Shown here: positions 56,889-64,000 of the stretch, piece after piece
Position numbering within the stretch: the stretch's first letter is position 1
How the letters are laid out: every line of letters starts with the position of its first letter
NCBI GenBank assembly: GCA_038203635.1
Contig: JBBRDT010000002.1
Location: forward strand, 1 to 64,000
DNA: 64,000 nt
Source: DASRIA01 sp038203635
GTDB lineage: Bacteria; Actinomycetota; Thermoleophilia; Solirubrobacterales; JBBDJG01
Direction of reading: 5' to 3'
Program-made: the position numbers and the translations under genes
The notes under the pieces: model-generated
Seen by the model: the letters and a program-made list of their open reading frames with translations, nothing else
Database searches by the model: none
What the model was told of the DNA's origin: nothing

Positions 56889-57662
56889 ATGATCGTTCAC
56901 AAGACACCCGAGGAGATCGAGGTCGTGGCGGAGGCCGGCGAGATCGTCGCGGGTTGTCTGGCCATGCTGCGCACGATGTGCCGGCCGGGCACGACGACGG
57001 CGGAGCTCGACAAGGCGGCGGACAAGTTCATCCGGGCGCGTGGAGGCGAGCCGGCCTTCAAGGGCTATCGCGGCTTCCCGGCATCGATCTGCACCTCCCC
57101 GAACTCCATGGTGGTCCACGGCATCCCCGGGGACTACGAGCTCACGTCCGGAGACGTGCTCTCCATCGACGTCGGGGTCGAGTACGAGGGCTGGGTCGCC
57201 GACGCCGCCCTGACGGTGGCGCTGCGCCCGGTCAGCCCGATCGCTGCGCGCCTGCTGAAGGCGACGCGCGAATCGCTGGAGGCAGCGACCGAGCAGGCCG
57301 TGGCCGGGAACCGGCTGGGCGACGTGTCCCATGCGGTGCAGGAACGCGTCGAGCGCGACGGCCTGTCGGTGATCCGCTCGCTGGTCGGGCACGGGATCGG
57401 GCGCCAGATGCACGAGGACCCGCAGGTGCCCAACTTCGGCGAGCCGGGCCGGGGCATGGTGCTCGAGGAGGGCATGGTCTTCTGCGTCGAGCCGATGGTG
57501 TGCGCCGGCGGGCACGCGGTCCGGATGGGGGACGACAACTGGGCGATCTACTCCCAGGACGGGTCCCTCACGGCCCATTTCGAGCACACGATCGCGGTGA
57601 CGGCGGAGGGGCCGCGGATCCTCACGCCGTGGCATCTGAAGGAGGATCGCGCCGCCGCCTGA
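56889..57662 (+). CDS. map: Methionine aminopeptidase, type I
   Basis: 257 aa. Metal ligands are in place: Asp in LSIDVGVEYEG, Asp in WVADAAL, His in LVGHGIG, Glu in FCVEPMV and Glu in AHFEHTI. Removes N-terminal Met from nascent chains. Start ATG 56889 right after adk. Followed by a 120-bp gap where infA is usually found. Confidence 0.96.
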   Translation: MIVHKTPEEIEVVAEAGEIVAGCLAMLRTMCRPGTTTAELDKAADKFIRARGGEPAFKGYRGFPASICTSPNSMVVHGIPGDYELTSGDVLSIDVGVEYEGWVADAALTVALRPVSPIAARLLKATRESLEAATEQAVAGNRLGDVSHAVQERVERDGLSVIRSLVGHGIGRQMHEDPQVPNFGEPGRGMVLEEGMVFCVEPMVCAGGHAVRMGDDNWAIYSQDGSLTAHFEHTIAVTAEGPRILTPWHLKEDRAAA

Positions 57663-57685
57663 CATGGATGGCCCTCTGCTAGCAT
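57659..57685 (+). promoter_or_regulatory. Candidate promoter for the rpmJ-rpoA operon
   Basis: CTGACA (57659-57664, overlapping the map stop), 15-bp spacer, TAGCAT (57680-57685). The leader of about 90 nt contains a GCCGG.../...TCGGC pairing around 57730-57760 and no infA frame. Confidence 0.45.
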
Positions 57686-57782
57686 CTCCGGGTCGCGCTC
57701 GGCGTCATTTTGAGCCGCGATGTAGGGCTCGCCGGCCCAACTCCTGGGGTCGGCAGGGCTATCTCTCGAGAAACGGACGGTC

Positions 57783-57896
57783 GTGAAGGTACGCGCCTCG
57801 GTAAAGCCCATGTGCGAGAAATGCAAGGTGATCCGCCGCCGCGGGGTGGTGCTGATCATCTGCCAGAACCCGCGTCACAAACAGCGGCAAGGTTAG
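57783..57896 (+). CDS. rpmJ: 50S ribosomal protein L36
   Basis: 37 aa, full length. MKVRASVKPMCEKCKVIRRR, then GVVLIICQNPRHKQRQG. Zinc-binding type (CEKC...C...H). GTG start at 57783. 6 bp before rpsM. Confidence 0.95.
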   Translation: MKVRASVKPMCEKCKVIRRRGVVLIICQNPRHKQRQG

Positions 57897-57902
57897 GTAG
57901 GA

Positions 57903-58283
57903 ATGGCAAGAATCGCAGGGGTCAACATCCCTCTCAACAAGCGAATCGAGATTGGGCTCACCTCTATTTTCGGGGTGGGTCGCTCGCGTTCGCTCGAGGT
58001 GCTGGCCAAGACCGGGATCGAGCCCGACACCTACGTCAAGGATCTGACCGACGACGAGATCATCAAGCTGCGCGAAGCGATCGACGACGATCTCGTGGTC
58101 GAGGGCGATCTGCGGCGCGAGCGCTCGCAGGACATCAAGCGGCTCACCGAGACCGGGACGTACCGGGGCCAGCGTCACCGGCGCGGCCTGCCGGTGCGCG
58201 GCCAGCGCACGAAGACGAACGCACGCGGCCGCAAGGGCCCCCGCCGCGGCCAGGTCGCCCAGAAGAAGAAGGTCTCCAAGTGA
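57903..58283 (+). CDS. rpsM: 30S ribosomal protein S13
   Basis: 126 aa. ARIAGVNIPLNKRIEIGLTS, DIKRLTETGTYRGQRHRRGL and PVRGQRTKTNARGRKGPRRG; lysine-rich end. Contacts the 50S head bridge and P-site tRNA. Confidence 0.97.
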   Translation: MARIAGVNIPLNKRIEIGLTSIFGVGRSRSLEVLAKTGIEPDTYVKDLTDDEIIKLREAIDDDLVVEGDLRRERSQDIKRLTETGTYRGQRHRRGLPVRGQRTKTNARGRKGPRRGQVAQKKKVSK

Positions 58284-58306
58284 GCCGGAAGGAGATCGCC
58301 TAACCC

Positions 58307-58705
58307 ATGCCCCAGGCAAGACCGGGACGGCCACGCGGCCGGCGCCGTGTGCGCAAGAACATCCCCGTGGGCCAAGCCCACATCAAGACGTCTTTCAACA
58401 ACACGATCGTCACCCTCACCGACCGCGAAGGCAATGTGATCGCGTGGGAGTCGGCCGGGGGCGCCGGGTTCAAGGGATCCCGCAAGTCCACCCCCTTCGC
58501 CGCGCAGGTGACCGCCGAGGCGGCCGCCAGGAAGGGCATGGAGCACGGATTGCAGAAGGTCGAGTGCCACGTCAAGGGCCCCGGCTCGGGACGCGAGACA
58601 GCTATCCGCTCGCTGCAGGCAGCGGGGCTCGAGGTGACCGGTGTGAAGGACGTGACCCCGCAGGCCCACAACGGCTGCCGCCCACGGAAGCGCCGCCGGG
58701 TTTAG
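58307..58705 (+). CDS. rpsK: 30S ribosomal protein S11
   Basis: 132 aa. GQAHIKTSFNNTIVTLTDRE, SAGGAGFKGSRKSTPFAAQV and the C-terminal PQAHNGCRPRKRRRV. Platform protein. ATG 58307 with CGGAAGGAGATCGCC upstream. Confidence 0.97.
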   Translation: MPQARPGRPRGRRRVRKNIPVGQAHIKTSFNNTIVTLTDREGNVIAWESAGGAGFKGSRKSTPFAAQVTAEAAARKGMEHGLQKVECHVKGPGSGRETAIRSLQAAGLEVTGVKDVTPQAHNGCRPRKRRRV

Positions 58706-58724
58706 CGACAGAGGCTTTTCAACC

Positions 58725-59345
58725 ATGGCAAGAGACATCGGACCACAGTGCAAGCAGTGCCGCCGTGAGGGGCAGAAGCTGTTCCTCAAGGGCGAGCGCT
58801 GTCTCACGGACAAATGCGCTGTGGAGAAAAGGCCGTATCCGCCCGGCGATCACGGTCGTGGCCGCGTGCGGGCATCCGAGTACCGCCATCAGCTGCGCGA
58901 GAAGCAGAAGGCGCGCCGCTATTACCAGGTGCTCGAGAAGCAGTTCCGCAACTACTACTTCAAAGCCAGCCGTCAGGCGGGTGTGACAGGCGAGAACCTG
59001 CTGCGCCTGCTCGAGCGGCGACTCGACAACGTGCTCGTGCGGCTGGGCTTCGCGGCCTCGCGGCGTCAGGCGCGCCAGCTCGTCAACCACGGCCACTTCA
59101 TGGTCAACGGGCGGCGTGTGAACGTGCCCTCTTACCAGGTCAAGCCGGGCGAAATCATCTCGGTGCGAGAGAGCTCGAGTGCGATCCCCCTGATTCGTGA
59201 GGCCACGGAGGGCACGGCGACTGTTCCGGCCTGGCTACAGGCCGACTACGACTCGCTGACGGCGAACGTGCTGCGGCTCCCCGAGCGGGACGAGATCAGC
59301 GCTCCCGTGCAAGAACAGCTCATCGTCGAGCTGTATTCGAAGTGA
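58725..59345 (+). CDS. rpsD: 30S ribosomal protein S4, zinc-binding type
   Basis: 206 aa. The N-terminal zinc site CKQCRREGQKLFLKGERC and KCAVEKRPYPPG is complete; the S4 RNA-binding domain holds RLDNVLVRLGFAASRRQARQ. Primary 16S binder; S4 can repress its operon in other bacteria. Confidence 0.97.
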   Translation: MARDIGPQCKQCRREGQKLFLKGERCLTDKCAVEKRPYPPGDHGRGRVRASEYRHQLREKQKARRYYQVLEKQFRNYYFKASRQAGVTGENLLRLLERRLDNVLVRLGFAASRRQARQLVNHGHFMVNGRRVNVPSYQVKPGEIISVRESSSAIPLIREATEGTATVPAWLQADYDSLTANVLRLPERDEISAPVQEQLIVELYSK

Positions 59346-59387
59346 CTTTCGGTCGTATCCCGGTACGCCGTCCTTAAGCAAAACCGG

Positions 59388-59405
59388 TCGCGGCCTTGGC
59401 CGCGA
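59388..59405 (+). repeat. Hairpin before rpoA
   Basis: TCGCGGCC, loop TT, GGCCGCGA in the 92-bp rpsD-rpoA gap. A leader or processing structure; no T-run. Confidence 0.5.
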
Positions 59406-59437
59406 GCGGCCTTCATTCCAGTTCGGAGGAACATCAC

Positions 59438-60403
59438 ATGTTGGACTTTCAGATTCCCAAGATCACAGCCGAGCAGATCCAGGACAACAAGGGCAGCTTC
59501 ACGGTCGAGCCACTCGACCGGGGCTTCGGCTACACGTTCGGCAACTCCCTGCGCCGCGGGCTGCTGTCGTCCCTCGTGGGCGCAGCCGTGACGTCCGTGC
59601 GCATCGAGGGGGTGGCGCACGAGTTCTCGACGATCAAGGGAGTGAAGGAGGACGTCACCGACATCGTGCTCAACCTCAAGGACGTGGTCTGCCGTATGCA
59701 CACGGACGCGGGCGAGGTCGAGGCACCATTGATCGCTACCGGTCCGGGTGAGATCACGGCGCGTGACATCGACCTCCCGTCCGGCGTGGAGATCCTCAAC
59801 CCGAACACCCACATCGCGACGCTCGAGAAGAAGGCGAAGCTCGAGATCTACCTGACGATCGGCCGGGGTCGCGGCTACCGCCCCGCGGAGGGCAACAAGT
59901 CCGACGACCAGCCGATCGGCGTGATCCCGATCGACTCCATCTTCTCGCCGGTACGGCGGGTCAACTACAACGTCGAGGCCGCTCGCGTCGGCCAGCGGAC
60001 CGACTTCGACAAGCTCACGCTCGACATCGAGACGGACGGCTCGGTCGACCCGCAGGCCGCGTTGCGCGAGGCCGCCGAGGTCCTGATCCAGAGCCTGTCC
60101 ATCTTCACCGACCCGAGCCGCATCGAGGGCCTGCGACTGCCGCCCGGCGATGGTGGCGGTGAGGTGACCGGTGGCCTTTCGGCGGTGCCGGCGGCCGACG
60201 GGATGGACGACATCCTGATCGAGGAACTCGAGCTGGGCGTGCGCTCCTACAACTGCCTGAAGCGCGCGGGCATCCAGACGATCGGCGATCTCGTCCTGAA
60301 GTCCGAGAACGAGCTAAGCGCGATCCCGAACTTCGGGCGCAAGAGCATCGAAGAGGTCAAGGAGACCCTGCGCGTGCGGGGGCTGGGCCTCCGAGATGAC
60401 TGA
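59438..60403 (+). CDS. rpoA: DNA-directed RNA polymerase subunit alpha
   Basis: 321 aa. N-domain: LDRGFGYTFGNSLRRGLLSS and GVKEDVTDIVLNLK; C-domain: ELGVRSYNCLKRAGIQTIGD, FGRKSIEEVKETL. Start ATG 59438 with GGAGGA 7 nt upstream (the upstream ATG at 59396 is rejected because it lacks a site and adds noise). Confidence 0.97.
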   Translation: MLDFQIPKITAEQIQDNKGSFTVEPLDRGFGYTFGNSLRRGLLSSLVGAAVTSVRIEGVAHEFSTIKGVKEDVTDIVLNLKDVVCRMHTDAGEVEAPLIATGPGEITARDIDLPSGVEILNPNTHIATLEKKAKLEIYLTIGRGRGYRPAEGNKSDDQPIGVIPIDSIFSPVRRVNYNVEAARVGQRTDFDKLTLDIETDGSVDPQAALREAAEVLIQSLSIFTDPSRIEGLRLPPGDGGGEVTGGLSAVPAADGMDDILIEELELGVRSYNCLKRAGIQTIGDLVLKSENELSAIPNFGRKSIEEVKETLRVRGLGLRDD

Positions 60404-60434
60404 GGTGTGGGCGAAGCCCACTAGATATTCGGAC

Positions 60435-60440
60435 TAGACT
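60435..60440 (+). promoter_or_regulatory. Candidate -10 box for leaderless rplQ
   Basis: TAGACT ends 9 nt before the rplQ ATG. A GTGGGC/GCCCAC hairpin (about 60406-60421) lies at the end of rpoA just upstream. Confidence 0.4.
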
Positions 60441-60449
60441 GCCCAAACG

Positions 60450-60803
60450 ATGCGGCACCAGAAGAAAAGGAACAAGCTCTCCCGCGACGCGGGGCACCGC
60501 AAGGCATTGATCCGCAATCTCTGCCGGCAGGTGCTGCAGCACGAACGCGTGCGTACCTCGCAGGCGAAGGCGAAGGTGATCAAGCCGGAGGTGGAGAAGC
60601 TGATCACCCTGGCCAAGCGCGGTGACCTGCACGCCCGGCGTCAGGCTTTGGCGGAGCTGAACCAGGACAAGTTCGTTGTGCACAAGCTGTTCGAGGAGAT
60701 TGCTCCTCGGTACGTGGATCGGCCTGGTGGTTATACGCGGATCTGGAAGCTGGGGCCGCGCCGCAGTGATTCGACCGAGATGGTCTATTTGGAGCTCGTT
60801 TAG
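60450..60803 (+). CDS. rplQ: 50S ribosomal protein L17
   Basis: 117 aa, standard. MRHQKKRNKLSRDAGHRKAL, HERVRTSQAKAKVIKPEVEK and the end GPRRSDSTEMVYLELV. Closes the alpha operon; followed by a strong long hairpin. Confidence 0.97.
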   Translation: MRHQKKRNKLSRDAGHRKALIRNLCRQVLQHERVRTSQAKAKVIKPEVEKLITLAKRGDLHARRQALAELNQDKFVVHKLFEEIAPRYVDRPGGYTRIWKLGPRRSDSTEMVYLELV

Positions 60804-60815
60804 CGCAGGCCTCCG

Positions 60816-60870
60816 GGGGGAGGGGTCTGCTGCTGACCCTCTTTTTTAGTCAGCATCAGACCCCTCCCCC
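60816..60870 (+). terminator. Long hairpin with T-rich loop after rplQ
   Basis: A 22-nt arm (60816-60837, starts GGGGGAGGGG and ends GCTGAC) pairs with 60849-60870 (GTCAGCAT then CAGACCCC) with a single C/T mismatch. The 11-nt loop ends TTTTTTA before GTC, the same layout as after rpsG. Confidence 0.75.
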
Positions 60871-60882
60871 TGCGGCCTTCAG

Positions 60883-61623
60883 GTGACCGTTCTCCGGCTT
60901 ACGCTCGAATACCACGGTGGCGGCTTCAAGGGCTGGGCCGCTCAGCCGGGGCTGCGCACCGTCGAGGGCGTCCTCTCCGATGCGCTGGCAGCACTTCTCC
61001 CTACCCCACCCGCCTTTTCCGTCGCCGGGCGCACGGACACGGGCGTTCATGCTCGGGGCCAGGTGGTCAGCTTCTCTTGCAAGGGGGTCGAGACTGGTGG
61101 TTTGCTGCGGTCTCTGAACGGCATCCTGCCTCACGATGTTGCCGTGACCGCTGTGGAGCCGGTGCATGACGGCTTCGATGCCCGGCGTGATGCTCGGGCG
61201 CGGACCTATTGCTATCGCGTGCTGGCGCGGCAGGCTCGGAGCCCGTTCCTGCGAGACCGGGCGCTCTGGTGGTCCCGGCCGCTCGATGCAGGCGCCCTCG
61301 ATCGATGTGCGGCTGCTCTGCCGGGGACGCACGACTTCACCGCCTTCACTCCAACGCAGACGGAGCACGTGCGCTTCGAGCGAGATGTGTTCCTGGCCGA
61401 GTGGCGCCGAGACGGCGAGGTGTTCGAGTTCTGGATCGAAGCGGACACGTTCATGCGGCACATGGTCCGTGTGCTCGTCGGCACGATGCTCGAGGTGGCG
61501 GAGGGCCGGCGCGAGGTTGGTGACTTCGCCCGCCTGCTGCAGGGCGCGGAGCGCGCGCAGGCGGGGCCGACCGCGGAGCCGCATGGCCTGTGCCTCGAGC
61601 GTGTCTCCTACCCCGCTCACTAA
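60883..61623 (+). CDS. truA: tRNA pseudouridine synthase A (38-40)
   Basis: 246 aa from GTG 60883. Catalytic Asp52 in AGRTDTGVHARGQV; TYCYRVL-type segment RARTYCYRVLARQAR; C-terminal MRHMVRVLVGTMLEVAEGRR. Isomerises U38-40 of tRNA. The usual partner of rplQ in this gene order. Confidence 0.93.
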   Translation: MTVLRLTLEYHGGGFKGWAAQPGLRTVEGVLSDALAALLPTPPAFSVAGRTDTGVHARGQVVSFSCKGVETGGLLRSLNGILPHDVAVTAVEPVHDGFDARRDARARTYCYRVLARQARSPFLRDRALWWSRPLDAGALDRCAAALPGTHDFTAFTPTQTEHVRFERDVFLAEWRRDGEVFEFWIEADTFMRHMVRVLVGTMLEVAEGRREVGDFARLLQGAERAQAGPTAEPHGLCLERVSYPAH

Positions 61624-61626
61624 CAT
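61621..61626 (+). promoter_or_regulatory. Candidate -10 box for leaderless surE
   Basis: TAACAT overlaps the truA stop and ends 10 nt before the surE ATG. Confidence 0.35.
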
Positions 61627-61636
61627 TGCCCGTCGG

Positions 61637-62467
61637 ATGAGAGTGCTGCTGACCAACGACGACGGGATCCAGGCCACCGGCCTCAACGAGCTGCGCCGCG
61701 CCCTGTTGAAGGTGCCTGGCATCGAGTTGTCCGTGATCGCCCCGGACTCCAACCGCTCTGCGAGCGCGCGCAGCATCACGACCCGTCAGCCGCTGTGGGC
61801 CGAGGAGGTCGAGTTTGGCGACGGCACGAAGGGATTCGCGACCGACGGCACGCCCGTGGACTGCGTACGCTTCGCGAGCCTCGGTCTGATCGGCGAGCCG
61901 CCCGAGCTGATCGTCTCCGGCATCAACCACGGAGCGAATCTGGGCGACGACATCACCTACTCCGGCACGGTCGCGGCGGCGCTCGAGGGCGTCGTGCTGG
62001 GCCTGCCGGCGATCGCCGTATCGCAGCAATCGCAGAAGCGGGAGATGGACTTCCGCCTCGGGCGGGAGTTCGACTTCACCACGGCCGCGACGTTCACCGC
62101 GCGGCTCGTCGAGAAGCTACCTGAACGCCCGCTTGCGAGCGGGACACTGCTGAACGTGAACTGTCCGGCCGTCCCGATGAACGATCTCGCAGGGGCGAAG
62201 GTGACCCGCCTGGGCAAGCGGATCTACCGCGACAGGCTCGAGCTGACGGGAGAGGACACCCACGGTGGCCGACGCAAGCGGTATCGCATCTACGGCATGG
62301 AGCCGTCCTACCACTCGGAGGACGGCACGGACTTCGCGGCGATCGACTCGGACACGATCTCGGTCACTCCGCTGCACTTCGATCTGACGGACCTCGGCAG
62401 CATGGAGCAGCTGGAGGGCTGGGATCTGTCCGGCCTGTTGGAGCAGAGCGCGCCCGCATCGTCCTGA
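61637..62467 (+). CDS. surE: 5'-nucleotidase / survival protein SurE
   Basis: 276 aa. Metal-binding LLTNDDGIQATGL (Asp8-Asp9), APDSNRSASARSITTRQPLW and IVSGINHGANLGDDITYSGT with the conserved Asn-Asp. Dephosphorylates nucleoside 5'/3' monophosphates. ATG 61637. Its stop overlaps the ligA start by one base (TGATG). Confidence 0.95.
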   Translation: MRVLLTNDDGIQATGLNELRRALLKVPGIELSVIAPDSNRSASARSITTRQPLWAEEVEFGDGTKGFATDGTPVDCVRFASLGLIGEPPELIVSGINHGANLGDDITYSGTVAAALEGVVLGLPAIAVSQQSQKREMDFRLGREFDFTTAATFTARLVEKLPERPLASGTLLNVNCPAVPMNDLAGAKVTRLGKRIYRDRLELTGEDTHGGRRKRYRIYGMEPSYHSEDGTDFAAIDSDTISVTPLHFDLTDLGSMEQLEGWDLSGLLEQSAPASS

Positions 62468-64000
62468 TGCCGCAGGCGAAGCGCAGTTCCGCCGACCCGG
62501 GCAAGCGCGCCGCGGAGCTGCGACGGGATCTCGAGTACCACAACAACCGGTACTACGTCCAGGATGATCCCGAGATCTCCGACACGGAGTACGACGACCT
62601 GCTGCGCGAGCTGAACGCGCTCGAGGACGCCCACCCTGAGCTGCGCACGCCGGACTCGCCCACGCAGAGGGTCGGCGGGCGGCCGCTCGAGCGGTTCGGC
62701 CAGATATCCCATCTGCAGCCGATGCTGTCGCTCGCCAACGCCCGCGACGAGGAGGAGTTGCGCGCGTGGGAGCAGCGAGTCCGCAACCTGCTCGCCAAGC
62801 GTGAGATGGCCGAGCGGGAGATCGAGTACGTGACCGAGCCCAAGGTCGACGGCCTGGCGATATCGCTCGTGTACGAGGACGGCGTCCTGGTTCGCGGCGC
62901 CACGCGCGGCGACGGCGAGATCGGAGAGGACGTCACGCAGAATCTGAAGACCATCCGCGACATCCCGTTGAAGATCGGCCGGGACGCTCCCGCCCTGGTC
63001 GAGGTCAGGGGGGAGGTGTACCTGCCGCTCGCAGGCTTCGCCCGGCTGAACGAGGAGCAGGCCGCTGCGGGCCAGAAGACGTACGCCAACCCGCGCAACT
63101 CCGCTGCCGGGTCGCTGCGCCAGCTGAACCCAGAGGTGACGCGCTCGCGGCCGCTGTCCATCTGGTGCTACGGCATCGGAGCGTCCGAGGGGCTCGATCA
63201 CAAGCGGCATTCGGAGTCGATCGCCTGGCTCCGGGAGCACGGCTTCAACGTCAACGAGGAGGTCGAGCTGCATTCGGCCATCGACTCGGTGATCGAGACC
63301 GGTCACCGCTGGGAGGAGCGTCGCGAGGACCTCGAGTACGAGATCGACGGCGTGGTCGTGAAGATCGACGACTACGAGGTGCAGCAGGCGCTTGGCGTCG
63401 TGGGGCGCGAGCCGCGCTGGGCCATCGCCTTCAAGTTCGCTCCCACGACCGCAGTGACGAAGCTGAACAGCATCGAGGTGAACGTGGGGCGAACCGGCAA
63501 CATCGTGCCGTGGGCGAACCTCGAACCCGTCCAGATCGCCGGAGTCACGGTCAGCAAGGCGACGCTCCACAACGAGGAGGACATCGCGCGCAAGGACATC
63601 CGCGAGGGCGATCAGGTCGTGATCATGCGCGCGGGCGACGTTATACCGCAGGTGGTCTCGCCCGTCACCCAGCGACGCACGGGCAAGGAAAAGCGCTACC
63701 GGCCCCCCAAGAAGTGTCCCGAGTGCGGCACGCCGACCGTCAAGCCGGAGGGCGAGGTCTGGACGCGCTGCCCGAATCGCAATGACTGTCCCGGCCAGAT
63801 CGTGCAGGCGCTGAAGCACTTCGTCTCCCGCGGTGCGATGGACATCGAGGGGTTCGGCGAGAAGCTCGTGCACCGCTTCTTCGAAGAGGGGCTGGTGCGA
63901 GCTCTGCCTCAGATCTACGACCTCACCGCGGAGCGGCTCGAGCAGCTCGAGGGCTTCCAGCGCAAGTCGGCCGAGAACCTGGTCGGTTCGATCGAGGGCT
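62467..64000 (+). CDS. ligA: NAD+-dependent DNA ligase (partial; runs off the window)
   Basis: First 511 codons present; no stop before 64000. Domain Ia/NMN site: YHNNRYYVQDDPEISDTEYD; adenylation motif EPKVDGLAISL with catalytic Lys126; RGEVYLPL; GVVVKID; oligonucleotide-binding fold; zinc finger CPECG...CPNRNDC; then the start of the HhH region. Seals nicks in DNA replication and repair. The 3' end lies beyond the window. Confidence 0.96.
   Translation, partial: MPQAKRSSADPGKRAAELRRDLEYHNNRYYVQDDPEISDTEYDDLLRELNALEDAHPELRTPDSPTQRVGGRPLERFGQISHLQPMLSLANARDEEELRAWEQRVRNLLAKREMAEREIEYVTEPKVDGLAISLVYEDGVLVRGATRGDGEIGEDVTQNLKTIRDIPLKIGRDAPALVEVRGEVYLPLAGFARLNEEQAAAGQKTYANPRNSAAGSLRQLNPEVTRSRPLSIWCYGIGASEGLDHKRHSESIAWLREHGFNVNEEVELHSAIDSVIETGHRWEERREDLEYEIDGVVVKIDDYEVQQALGVVGREPRWAIAFKFAPTTAVTKLNSIEVNVGRTGNIVPWANLEPVQIAGVTVSKATLHNEEDIARKDIREGDQVVIMRAGDVIPQVVSPVTQRRTGKEKRYRPPKKCPECGTPTVKPEGEVWTRCPNRNDCPGQIVQALKHFVSRGAMDIEGFGEKLVHRFFEEGLVRALPQIYDLTAERLEQLEGFQRKSAENLVGSIEG

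Overview
The window is about 64 kb of high-GC bacterial chromosome. It has the gene order and protein types of an actinobacterium, most likely a deep-branching class such as Thermoleophilia (Solirubrobacterales or Gaiellales). The reasons are a chlorite-dismutase-family coproheme decarboxylase (HemQ) next to an FprA-type reductase, a DUF6777 lipoprotein, a DUF3618/holin-like small membrane operon, a zinc-type S14, and ribosomal proteins with long low-complexity tails. The taxonomic placement is an inference from reading the proteins. No rRNA, tRNA or CRISPR array was seen.

Positions 1-24.3 kb are a mixed housekeeping and cell-envelope region. They hold a glycosyltransferase fused to a flippase-like membrane domain, a polytopic protein with a phosphatase-like ectodomain, hemQ, fprA, an A-type Fe-S carrier, a DegV protein, and a four-gene operon of small membrane proteins. 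Next comes a large secreted-protein gene that is broken twice: once by a one-base frameshift near 9398, and at its 3' end by a complete 1,050-bp IS481-family element with a 6-bp target duplication. This is followed by a DUF6777 lipoprotein, a glutamine amidotransferase, an SDR, an NTF2-like protein, a sigma-70 factor, a phosphodiester glycosidase, a second glycosyltransferase, a 33-codon gene behind a strong promoter, a large membrane protein, a secreted protein and a TlpA-type thioredoxin.

Positions 24.4-64 kb are the transcription and translation core, in the order rpmG-secE-nusG-rplK-rplA, rplJ-rplL, rpoB-rpoC, rpsL-rpsG, fusA-tuf, S10-spc operon (rpsJ to map), rpmJ-rpsM-rpsK-rpsD-rpoA-rplQ, truA, surE and ligA (cut by the window edge). 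Two interruptions stand out. A HAD-like gene and a transporter lie between rpoC and rpsL, and an MFS transporter plus a membrane protein on the minus strand split rpsG from fusA. infA is absent from its usual place between map and rpmJ. rpmG (54 aa) and rpmJ (37 aa) are intact.

The non-coding DNA is unusually structured. Transcription and translation operons (rpmG, rplJ, fusA) have terminator-like hairpins with T-runs in their 5' leaders; in rplJ and fusA, mutually exclusive pairings suggest attenuation. Gene ends carry a family of short perfect hairpins (11-12 bp stem, small loop with TAAG or CTTA), three of them followed by the same GAGCTC(C)GA(A/G)GG tail; one copy lies inside the coding region of rpsQ. 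Two much longer hairpins with T-rich loops end rpsG and rplQ. A roughly 200-bp palindromic island sits between rplB and rpsS. Several genes look leaderless, with a -10 box 7-13 nt before the start codon.
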